Source of the DNA: Circinella umbellata
Taxonomy: Eukaryota > Mucoromycota > Mucoromycetes > Mucorales > Lichtheimiaceae
Assembly: GCA_025093555.1 (NCBI GenBank)
Contig: JAIWNF010000096.1
Span: 42,963-106,962 of the forward strand
DNA: 64,000 nucleotides
Reading direction: 5' to 3'
Position numbers and translations under genes: made by a program. Below, piece after piece: positions 1 through 9,942 of the stretch; the first letter of the stretch is position 1, and every line of letters begins with the position of its first letter. A model generated the notes under the pieces. The model worked only from the letters and a program-made list of their open reading frames with translations, ran no database searches and was not told the DNA's origin.

Positions 1-1007
1 AGCGTTCTGTCCGTGTTCCAATTTGAGCATTCAACATTGTACCATCATTTCGCTTTCTTTTCTTACCTTGTACTGCTTGTGGCTTTCTAAGCGACACATT
101 GATGATAACACCAAGGTCGCAAATGGCACCTAGAATAGTAATGGATACACCATGTTGTGAAGGGACTACAGCTCGAGCAGAAGTTCCTTTCTTGGAGCGA
201 CCAAAATTACGACGGATATGAAGGTTGAAGCCAGCTTCATCGATGAACACACAACGATTATCGAAGTCAAATTCAGGATCGTTGTTCCATTTAGTGATAA
301 GCTTTGCGCGTTTATCCAATGTCACGTCAGTCACCCTAGCCATTGGTAGCTTTTCAAGCTTCTTTAATGTCAAACCAGCTTTGTCGACAAGGTGTTTGTG
401 GAGCCCGCTTAGTGTTATCGAAATACCATCAAACTTTTCGAATAAAGCATCTTGAGCTTCAAAGAGTACTGCATCCGGTTGTTATCATAGTAATCGACAA
501 GAAAAGCCGTGTGTTCACTGGTCAAAGTGAACGTCCAAGAAGTTTTTTCCTCATAGGTTTAGGACCAGTCATTTCATTCTCGATCTTGTACTGATGTACA
601 TAATACTGAACGGTTCTGACCTTAATCCCAACCAAAAGCGAAGCTGCTTTTGCGGTCATACCCATTTCGATGACATAGTCAAAGAGTTGTTGAATCTGTT
701 GGGAATTGTACTTCGAACCGCGCGTTTCCCTCTTTTTGCCTGTCGTCACTTTTTTCGAAACGGACCGAGATTCAACGCTGGCTTCAACATTCGTCAATAC
801 CACTTCCACCATCTCTTCATCAACTCCATCATTGAAGGCACCAAATTGATAAAGAGATTGTATACCAGCTGGGTTTCCTTCCCATTCCATTTCGGTTTGG
901 TGAAGATCTGTGTCATCATCGTCTACAGGCTGTTCAGAAGGACTTTCATGAGCCAATATTTCATCAGCGATGCAGTTAAACTCGTAAATAAATTTCATAT
1001 GAGCCAT
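1..1007 (-). pseudogene. Tc1/mariner-type transposase, left copy, cut by window edge
   Basis: This is the mirror copy of the transposase at 21283-22710. It starts at the methionine of MAHMK (1007, minus strand), has an acidic N-terminal region, then a helix-turn-helix-like stretch. The reading frame breaks near 522 and resumes with the DDE domain toward position 1. The same two one-base deletions seen in the right copy are present, so the gene was already dead when the segment was duplicated, or both copies were homogenised afterwards. The catalytic C-terminus lies partly outside the window. Confidence 0.85.
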
Positions 1008-1088
1008 TTTATAAAAAGAAAAAGTTATTAAAATAGATAAACAAAGCACAAACAATGACTCAATGTCTTTGACACAAAAAATAGGAAC

Positions 1089-1160
1089 GCATAATCACTA
1101 ACGCAAAATCATTGGCGCAAAAGCAATAACGCAAATTTATTCCCCAGACAACGCAAAATC
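1089..1160. repeat. Inner terminal inverted repeat of Tc1/mariner-type element (left copy)
   Basis: This is a run of repeated ACGCAAA/GCGCAAA words flanking the transposase start. It is the mirror of 21130-21201 and matches in inverted orientation the repeat at 22806-22878 on the other side of the right-hand transposase. The core contains CCCCAGACAACGCAAAAT. Confidence 0.8.
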
Positions 1161-1213
1161 TTTTATGTGTAGCGCAAAAAAATTAATATGGAAACGCAAA
1201 ATTTCGTTCTCAC

Positions 1214-2081
1214 TGTTTGTAATAATAAAATGAGTGCTTCTGATTAACAATCAAAAACACTGATTTTAACATCCATACTCTTTTTAGCAAACTCAATAAA
1301 AAATTATCGCAAGGACATGTCATGCGTTGGTCAACTACCATCATACTTGAATCCATACTACGTATTTGTCGTCATCGTTGTTGTTCTATCTGCTATTATA
1401 CTTATCGCTGATGTTCTTTTCCTCTATTTATGAATGGCATTCTGAGTTACAGCAGTTGTATTTGGTGAAATGACTGGTCTTAATTTAATTTAACATAAGC
1501 TTCTTGATTGCAGTAATCAATTGGTTCTATGAACAATTCCATGTATACAATAACCGCCCTATATATAAATGTGACTCTCTAAATGTATACATTGGTTTGC
1601 TTTTTAAAGGCTTATTATGAACATCTGTTATTTAATACATTCTTATCGTTAAAAAGGTCAGAAAGATACCTGGTCAATGACCAAGCTTCTAAAGATCCGA
1701 AATGTACAATAAACATGTTGATCCATAACTTGATATACGAATTTACAATGAAATAGGAATGATTACATGTGAATTCTATTTCTTATTATTGTATGACATT
1801 AATTGGTAAACAAATAAAAAAAGTCAGAACACAGTAGTATACACTGATATATTTACACAAATAATGTATCTTGAATAAAGATATCATATGATTGCATTTA
1901 TATTATAAAATGATACAAATTTACTATGCTGTTCAGGATAAAAGCTAAGACAGTATATAACAATAATAATAATTTTCTGAGTGATATATTCAAGATACAT
2001 ACCAGTTGTATCAAGAAAAAAAAGTAAGAAATTTTAGAAAAGGTATAGAGTGACAAAAAAAAATAAAAGGAAGTATTCGAA
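1214..2081. other. Non-coding, shared by both inverted arms
   Basis: AT-rich sequence between the transposon end and the 3' end of the hypothetical gene. It is present again, inverted, at 20209-21076. I see no gene in it. Confidence 0.6.
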
Positions 2082-4312
2082 TTAAGAATCTTCCACCTGG
2101 GGGCCGGTTTTTCGTTTTTTGGGAGTTGTTTTTGGAGGCATATTCAATGCGGAGGGAACCATAAGCATATTAGATGTGGGTATGACTGATTCATAACCCG
2201 ATCGATTTCTTCCTTCTTTTCCAGCTTTATAATTTTCAATGGTTTCCATTGTAGTTTTCACGATACCCTAATAATTATGTAATAATAATTTTTTTTAATG
2301 AGTAAATGTTATGAGTTGTTGATGAGTGGTAAAATAGCGTCACTATCAATGCGTACCTTTACTTTCAATACAACTTCTAAAAATGGAATATATGTATTGT
2401 AAAAATCACTTAAGCTGCTTGGAATTGTTTGTTCTTTGATTTTTCGTATGCGGCACACATAACCATCCGGGATATCCATAACATATGCTGTCATTCTCAA
2501 ATCTATACGTAGTTATTATGAAGGGACAGGTACGTATTATAAGTAAACAAATTATAATCAACATATCATATTAATAACAAAACAAAACCTACGTGAGTGT
2601 ACCAGACCAACAACTCGCAAAGAGCGCATTGTGGTTTCATCATAGTCTACTGAGGCTGCCAATTTCATCATCATATCCTTCATTGTCTTGGGCAATTTGG
2701 TATATGTTTCGTTTAATTCTTTTTCACCTACTCCACTTTCATCATCAAAGCCATGTTCAGCTGCACCAAACTCAAGGTGTTCTTTGGTAAGGATCAAATC
2801 TGGTTTTACAGATTGGATTTTCGGCTTGATGCTTCCATCCAGTGCCAAGCGATCCTCATTGGCGCGAGCAGATCCTGACGATGTTTGTTGGTCGCTTCTA
2901 AAAATTTTATAACATGTGGTGCGATATTAGCTTTTTATTGTTATGAAATGGAGATCAGCATTAATGATAAACATCAAACGTACCGCAATGTATTAACATA
3001 TATGTTTTGATATGAAGTATCAATGCTTCTCCATACCAACATAATAAGATCACGCTCACCACCACTTTGAGCAACTGTACTCAATGTTCCCCATCTATAT
3101 GCTGACAAAATGTCAAGAATACTTCTTTTTGCCCAATCGGCGTCAAAGTCGCGACCAGGATGGAAACGAGAACCATCAGCGACCTCCCACAAGTTGTCAA
3201 CATTATTCTACATTTTGTACAAATACACCACTACATCAGTAAGCTTATTTAACAATGTATTTATTTATGCATAGTAACTACTATATTATTTATACCTTTC
3301 CCTTGAATTTTTCAAAAAAATCTTTAACAGTGGCCGAAAGGGATGGCAACGGGAGTAGTTTGTGATCTTCGATTGATTTTAATTCTTCTTCTGTGAATAC
3401 GGTTTTCATTCTTTTATCTGTAGTGTTCAAAATAATGCTATGAGCGGCACTAAGTAATGGATAACTCAATATTAGTATAAAAAAAACGTAGTCTGAGTAT
3501 AAGATTGACACTCACTGTTCATATGGGACTGATTTTCCAAATTCAAATAAGCGATCTTCTACTGTGCTTTCATCTTCAAGTCTCCACTTTTTCTCTTCAA
3601 AAAGTTTGATGTGCTTTTCTTGCACTTGTTGTCGTTATTCTTCACCAAGTAAAGTTGCCTAGAATTAGAAAAGTACGTAGTATACCGGAAATTAGTGATT
3701 GAATGAAGAGAAAAAATGATCATTTCAAATGAACATCTACCTTAGAATTAGTACTACTGGATGTTTTTATTGATGATGATGATGATGATAATGCTTTCGA
3801 TGGTGTACTTTGATTTTTCTATATCAAATAGAATAAAAGTAGAAGAGATCCAAATGAATCGCGTCAAAATCACAAAAACAACGCTTGAAAGAAGCAGAGA
3901 AAAAAAAAGAGGAGAGCCAAAAAACCAAAACACCAAAAAAAAAAGAAAATTAAGAGAGGAAGAAGTACCTTTTCGTGTGCAACAGTATTATTATTATTTT
4001 GTTCAGCAGCCTAATGAAAGTTTACTGTGAGTGTTTAATAAAGAGCAGAAACCGCGTTTGTGTAAATTTTACTATGAAGCGTACCTTTATTAATTCAACA
4101 CAAATGTCACCCCACTCTGCTTTGCCAATACTATTCTCATTGACACCTTCTAATTGGCAAGCTGTAGCATACAAGCTGAGCCACTTGCTATTCAAATTAT
4201 CACCAATCGTTGAATTTTCAGCCAAAAATATTTTATTCTTTCTAACAAAATTTTTAAATGTGGGATTTCTACTCGTCCTGAGATATTCCTGAACTTCTAT
4301 TTTTTTGTTCAT
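2082..4312 (-). CDS. Uncharacterised 9-exon gene with one nonsense codon
   Basis: I do not recognise this protein. Hand-built exons on the minus strand: 4312-4085, 4010-3969, 3818-3741, 3658-3516, 3449-3296, 3207-2984, 2897-2593, 2502-2357, 2267-2082. All introns are GT-AG and the total (1506 nt, 501 residues) stays in phase, which supports the model. Exon 3 is serine-rich, exon 4 is charged and probably helical (RQQVQEKHIKLFEEKK), exon 6 has a conserved-looking Trp/Arg-rich block (LWEVADGSR, LIMLVWRSID), and the C-terminus is basic (TPKKRKTG) and could be a nuclear localisation signal. Codon 124 (3635-3637) is TAA where the frame suggests CAA, so the gene may be a recent pseudogene, or the base may be an error. 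Exons 7-9 lie in the near-identical inverted arm; exons 5-6 have a decayed partner at 18866-19260. Confidence 0.65.
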
Positions 4313-4848
4313 TTATTTAAGATTTAATATTTTTGTCATAGAAACAAAGCATCAAAACAAGTAAATTACAACATACTTGCAATATGGTGGTCAGACATTT
4401 CGTAACCAAGCAACAAGGAGTGAGTGGGTTGTATACAACAAACAAATTAAACGTGCGCAGCAAGTGCTCTGTTGCTATCTGATTCTTCTACACTCCGCTA
4501 TTGTTACCACATCAATTTGATTAATTCTTGTCTTTAAGGTTCCATAACAAAACGGGCGGCGGCCCTACAATGCCCAGGGGAATTTTTGGCCAATAAAATT
4601 GCTATATAGTGGAGCCAATTAAATGCTTTTCTTCTTGCTGTGTGAGAAAAAAAGTAACCAGAAGTAAATGAACCATGATCATGCTACATTGTATAGGATA
4701 TGTTGCATTGTATGGGCTATATGTGTAACATTTTGACTGTTGTTTCTGTTATAGGAAGGGTCGTATCCATGCATTATACTTGATTGTTTTTTTTGTTCTG
4801 TTGATTTTCTTTCTTTACATTTTTTTTTACTTTTTGAATATAATAAAA
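4313..4848. other. Intergenic
   Basis: Divergent spacer between the minus-strand hypothetical gene and the plus-strand DUF6729 gene. It holds a short GC-rich patch (GGCGGCGGCCC near 4556) in otherwise AT-rich DNA. No gene was found. Confidence 0.5.
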
Positions 4849-6297
4849 ATGGGAAAAGCTATGAAGTCTGCTCGTTCTGTAAAAAACCCTATTAATAAAT
4901 ATTTCCTCGCTACCCACCACACTACATCACCTAACAAAGAAAATGATCACGTTCAATATCCCCATGTAAATGTAAATGACAATATACTGGTTATCTTAAA
5001 ATATATCAGCCGAATAAAATTATCAACAATACTTTATAATAGCATTCGGAAAAAGTTATCCTTAATGAAAGTGTTGGTGATACGATGCTTGAAATTGAAA
5101 ACATTAGTTTGGAAACTTTACAGGACGAGCAGGCTGAACAACAAGAACAGCAGCAACAACTTAATGATAATACTGGTAGTGATAGCTTATCAAATCACCA
5201 AGAAAACAACAACCAACAAGAAGAACCAGATGATACTCCCCTTGGCGCTGTTCGAGAATATCTGTTAAAAATAAAAAAGAAGATTACAAAAAATAAAATC
5301 ATGCTGTATAACGAGCATAAATTCTGGATAGAGCCAGAATCGCCATACTTTTGTTTCCGTGGTCGTCAGAAATTTGATCCATCTTTACTTTATCGTCCAT
5401 GCATATTTGTATGGGCTCCAGATAAACTTGTTGCTATTTTTTGCCAAGCTCCAAATTGTGGCGGTAAACTCCACAGTGATGGTTTTAATTGTGATCCTAT
5501 TGCGCGTCGAATTGTGGATATCGATAGGTAATAATATTATAAAGACGTAGACTATTAAATATAATTAGTATATCAAAGTAACAAGACATTTTAATAAATA
5601 TGGATAAAATTATGTATATAGTTGCTTTTACATCCTTTCTCGACGCTACAGATGCTACAAATGCAGAAAGACCATTAATGGTCATGATAGTGAACTCATG
5701 GATAGTCTACCATACCACATTCAATCAACATTCCCAGCCATATTAACTCATCGAGGTGGTATTTCAAGACAGCTTGCTGATTTACTTCGGCCTTGCTTTC
5801 AAAATGCTATGGGACCGGAACGTCTACATGATCTGCTTCAAGAACTTCATCACCTTCGATATAGTCGTCTCCAACTTACATATTTAACTTCAATTGATTA
5901 TCAACAGCAACACGCTCCACAATTATCTTTCTTTGGAGGAAGTGGGGGAAATCAAAATCATCCATCATTTTCAAATTTTGACGATCCATTAGGATATGCT
6001 GGTTATGTTCCATCAGCTACCTATTTACGTATGATATATACAGAAATTATGGATCAACTTCGATTATTTATGGATAACGAAATGATGGTGTTGGATGGTG
6101 TTGTTTTAAAAGGAGATCACACGTTTAAAATAATCAAGCATATGGCAAAAGTTGGTGGTGAATCGACATTTTATGCATTATATACCGTATGTAACGAGTT
6201 TGAGGAGATCAGGGTCCAACTATTAGTACCAACAAAAAAATTGGCACATTTAAAAAGAGAATTACTACATGGGCTACAAAAATTCAAAAATCATAAG
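4849..6297 (+). pseudogene. DUF6729-type transposon-associated protein, 3' truncated
   Basis: Exons 4849-4965, 5043-5527 and 5622-6297, all joined in phase with GT-AG introns. The N-terminus is short and basic, followed by a Gln-rich stretch, then a block FCFRGRQKFDPSLLY. A zinc ribbon follows: the first cysteine pair is in CQAPNCGGKLHSDGFNC, the second in CYKCRKTINGHDSELMDSLP. The next region (ILTHRGGISRQLADLLRP) and the end (YALYTVCNEFEEIRVQLLVP) match my memory of DUF6729 proteins found with fungal mobile elements. The family normally continues with a longer C-terminal part; after the GT at 6298 I find no continuation, so it is truncated. Its last exon end is copied in inverted orientation at 8500-8645. 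The assignment is from memory of the family. Confidence 0.6.
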
Positions 6298-7429
6298 GTA
6301 TGTTAGTAACTTGTAGCCCATCTCGTCTAATTTTTAATAATATCATATAGTTGATAATTTTCAAAATAAAATTTTTAAGATAATTAATTTCATTGTTGTT
6401 ACTATGTTTTTACGCTATAACTACACTTTTATTATATTATTCTCTTCCCTAAGTGTATAGTAAAATTACTTTGTGCTACCTTTTCCCTTTTTGACAATTT
6501 TATTTTTCATACTTCTTGTAATGCGCATTGATTTCTGCTTGGTACTTATTATACCATATATTAATCAGTATTGTCAAGGTGTGCAGCAATATTAACATCA
6601 TAATTTGTATGTATTATAATTACAATTATTGCTAAATCACGCAGCAATATTAGCATCATTATTCATATTTTGCTGTTACATCCCGTTTGGATCGTACTTA
6701 ATAAAATAAAAAGAAGATAGAAGTAATTCTGAGTAAAAGACTCAAGGAATAAAGAAAGTTATACGTATCAAATAACTTATTCAACAAAAATAAAGGGGGT
6801 GGTTTTTTATAACCACAGCATATTCAATATGTCAAGGAGTTGGGAAAAGAGTTTATTTCAATAAAATGAACTAATTGTTGTTTTGCACAAAAGGGAAGAA
6901 ACTATTCTTTTTATTATACTAATTATTTGATTATTTAATTTCTTACTCTGGATCTCATTTCAGGTAAAAATGAATCTGGTTACAAATATAGATAAATTTC
7001 ATTGGACAGATGTAACCACTTATTCCTTTAACATACTTCTGGTATTGATTTATTATAAAAAAATGATAATGATAATCAATGGAAATATTTGTAATATAAT
7101 AATGATGATTATGATAAGAGTAGAAAAAAAATATAGCTGTGATATTTTTTTTTAAAAAAAAAGAAATAATAAAAGAGGTGTACATAACAATGCATTATAA
7201 TTACAATTATAGGCAAACCCCGCAGCACTATTAACATCATTATTCATATGCATGATGATAACAATTATACCAAATTGGCATCATTGTTCATATGCATTAT
7301 GATCACAATTATTAAATTGTCATTGTCATTGTCAAAGTCGCAACGATATGTATTACTATTAACTGTTTGTTTTCTTTCTTGATTTATGGATATAAATATA
7401 CTAATAGTATACTACCTGTCTAATATTAT
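6298..7429. other. Non-coding AT-rich region with degenerate repeats
   Basis: No convincing gene. It has several degenerate copies of a roughly 50-bp word containing GCAGCAATATTAACATCAT and TATAATTACAATTAT, at about 6578, 6640, 7185 and 7215-7310. The short ORFs here are low-complexity AT products. Confidence 0.5.
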
Positions 7430-7703
7430 AGAGCGGCTATTATGGCGTAAGAGGCAAAGCCATCATAGTAAGTGCTTTACAACATGAGCTCGTCCATAAG
7501 TCAGGGATTACAAGAAGCGATACGCACCCGTTGGATGAATTAACATTTATCCAGACCATCCTTGTACCGGAGTGCAGCATTCTTTTAAATTAAGAAGATT
7601 TAAGCATCCCATCATATAAGAATGCATTCAACATTTTGATGAGCAGTCATGAATATGGTGTACATGTCTATCCAAATCCTGTAGAAGAAAACTACAATTA
7701 TTA
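7430..7703 (+). pseudogene. RTC4-like domain C-terminal fragment
   Basis: After an acceptor-like TTATAG, one frame reads YYGVRGKAIIVSAL, then LTFIQTILVPECSILL, a stop, then EDLSIPSYKNAFNILM and SSHEYGVHVYP. The order 'VL(V/I)PE...LL..ED......A..IL..S.EYG...YP' resembles the C-terminal part of RTC4-like domains, which are common in fungal accessory genes. The stop between LL and ED, and the lack of upstream exons, mark it as a remnant. The family call is inferred from the motif pattern only. Confidence 0.4.
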
Positions 7704-8477
7704 AATAGTGTAATGATCACTATAATCTATCTCAATTATTTATCTCTGTTCCCTCTTTCTTTCTTTTCTGAATTTTATTTATATCTTTATTTTATAATAC
7801 ATTGTGACTTTCCTAAAGGTAACCCTTTTTTTTTCTCTTCTCTTCATACACAATAACACTATCAGTAGTATTAGTGTTTATTATTATCATCATTATTATT
7901 ATACACAATATTATTGTTTTCTTTTATTATCACATGTTCTGATGACCATAATTTGACTGTACTTCGCTTTTGCGCCTTTCCACAAAAGCTATTGAATATT
8001 TTTACCATTGCTAATCAATATAAATCCCACCATTTCTTACCACCAAACCCATTTCTTCAGTTCTATTTTTACTTTTAATAAAATATCTTTCATAAATCAA
8101 TCTTTAGATGATTTCCCTTTTATACTTTTATCAAGACTTCCTCCTTTTCATGGATTCAGACGTAAAATTCCTGATTATTAGAACTCCCACATAAGCATTA
8201 TCCATAATTATTTGATTTATTATAACCTTTATTTATACTATTTTCTTGACATATGTAATTCATACCATTTTATATAACGAAGCTCTTTGTAATAACTATA
8301 AACGCTTCAATATTATCATTATTATTAGTATTTTTATTTACATATTGTTGTTGTTGACGTTCTCATTCTCGTTTACGTATTATTATTATTATTATCAAAT
8401 ACAGTCTATCTTATAATTGCAACCTTTTTCAATAATATTAATGCAGAAAAAGTGACAAAAAAGGGTCGAGAAGTGGA
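7704..8477. other. Non-coding AT-rich region
   Basis: Pyrimidine-rich and (ATT)n-rich sequence with a trinucleotide microsatellite around 8377-8396. No gene seen. Confidence 0.5.
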
Positions 8478-8645
8478 TGATAAAAAAGATTAGACGAGGT
8501 GGGCTACAAAAAATTAGACGAGATGGGCTACAGGATCTATATATGGCAAGCAGACGAGATGGGCTACAAGTTACTAACATACCTTATGATTTTTGTAGCC
8601 CATGTGGCCTGACTTTGAATTTTTGTAGCCCATGTAGTAATTCTC
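8478..8645. repeat. Inverted cluster of GTAGCCCAT repeats
   Basis: It contains three copies of AGACGAG(A/G)TGGGCTACA (near 8491, 8517 and 8553) and two opposing copies of TTTTGTAGCCCATGT. The segment 8500-8645 is an inverted, locally re-duplicated copy of 6257-6335, the last exon end and donor site of the DUF6729 gene. It abuts the broken 3' end of MULE-A at 8646, so the SWIM-domain frame there reads into the foreign sequence (ITTWATKIQ...). Confidence 0.7.
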
Positions 8646-9456
8646 ATAATAAATAGTCTATTTTTTTTTATTTTTCTCCAATTCAACAAGAAGATCTTGT
8701 CGATGTTGCTGTTGTTGTGACAGCTCTGATGCTGCTGTTGTTGTGACAGCTCTGATGCTGCTGCTGTTGTGTATGATGATGATGATGTTGCTGGTGCTAC
8801 TAAACCACTACCTGCAAATGATGATGGTGATAACGATGTTGTTGTTGCTGGTGCTGTTGATGATAATGAACTTGATGATGATGATAATGATGATGATACT
8901 GAAGTAATGGCAGCTTGTTGACGTGTTATTATATTTAAATTTGTATGAATACCAACAAGGAAAATATGTTTACAAGCTTCTTGGCGCAATTGATAATCCA
9001 TACACGTACATGTGCCAGTGACACTCCTATTTCCCGAATCTTCAAACTTCAATATATAAACAATACGACTAGTAAATGAACGACAAGTAACCTATTATTG
9101 CCGTTATATTATGAGTTATCATAACATGTTAAATGCGAAAAAATCAGCAAGATAAAAAAAAATTATATACATACATGATCTTCAAAAACATTAATCATTG
9201 AAAGTGCTTTTTGCTCTGGAACTTCATTTGCTAACTTTTTTCGTTTTCGAGTCTCAACAGATGCAGTACTCTTCTTGATATTAAATAAAACTTGAATGAT
9301 ATGAGAACGATAATCACGCTCGACCAACTGCGACAAAACATAAATGACCCGATCAACACGATGATTTCGAGAATAAGGAAGATATTTGCTTTTTAATTTA
9401 GAGTGCCAGCTTTCTATCAAATTGTTTGTGTGAAACGTAACTTCCTACGATATGTA
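8646..9456 (-). pseudogene. MULE-A transposase, C-terminal part with SWIM zinc finger
   Basis: Two exons are visible on the minus strand. The first (from the Helitron junction to about 9176) reads NNLIESWHSKLKSKYL, which fits the third catalytic glutamate region of MULE transposases, then a helical stretch. The second (from about 9100) carries the SWIM zinc finger CTCMDYQLRQEACKH, giving the CxC...CxH ligands complete, followed by a long Ser/Gln low-complexity tail encoded by TGATGA and TGTTGC repeats. Unlike MULE-B, no stop codons interrupt these exons, but they are separated from the N-terminal exons by 5.9 kb of inserted DNA. Confidence 0.8.
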
Positions 9457-9494
9457 TCTTACTGCCACAACCTCGAAAATAATTTTTTTCTGCG

Positions 9495-9503
9495 TATTTA
9501 CAT
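9495..9503. repeat. Target site duplication of MULE-C, left
   Basis: TATTTACAT immediately before the left terminal repeat; the same nine bases follow the right terminal repeat at 13736-13744. Nine bases is the usual length for Mutator-like elements. Confidence 0.9.
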
Positions 9504-9684
9504 GGGCTTGGGTGTTTCTGCAGTAAATTTCTGCAGTAATTTCCTGCAGTAGTGACCGGACTTTCCCGGGCAAACACCGAACAAACATGCAGCATTTACT
9601 TATAAAAATTTACTGCAGCTTTCCTTAATAGGAAGGCTGCAGTTATATAGTCTGCAGTAATGAGAAAACTGCAGTGGTAGTACA
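9504..9684 (+). repeat. MULE-C left terminal inverted repeat, rich in CTGCAG
   Basis: About 181 bp pairing with 13555-13735. The tip is GGGCTTGGGTGTTTCTGCAG against GGGCTTCGGTAATTCTGCAG on the right. It contains about seven CTGCAG palindromes spaced irregularly, plausibly transposase-binding sites (inference). Confidence 0.9.
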
Positions 9685-9942
9685 AGAGGCCAAAGGACAG
9701 CTACACATGACCATATAACGCCAAGTTTTTTCTTTCTTTTTTCTATAGTTACAAGAATCATCTCGAGTACTTTAAATCAAACTTCTCACTCTAAATACAT
9801 TGAACTTCAATTCTCATAATCTAGTGGATGTAAATAAATACTATATGTATAGCAAGCTTACTTATGAATTCTCAAGCGCGAATTTGAAACAGCTAAAGCA
9901 TGCAATTAGACTTTAACTTTTGAATTATTTTATTTAGTTACT

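Larger units (their letters stand above)
1..2897 (-). repeat. Left arm of large inverted duplication
   Basis: Position x here pairs with position 22290-x on the other strand (19393-22289) without any net insertion or deletion. I saw only about four or five base differences, for example near 2530, 2674 and 2790. The arm is cut by the window edge, so its real length is unknown; the right copy continues to the end of the transposon. Beyond 2897 the two copies remain homologous but only at roughly 80% identity. It contains a dead Tc1/mariner-type transposon and exons 7-9 of the hypothetical gene. Confidence 0.95.

Noticed and set aside
594..1031. 145-codon ORF on the plus strand opposite the transposase (and its mirror at 21259-21696)
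   Set aside because: Entirely opposite the transposase frame, with no domain and no upstream features; a shadow.
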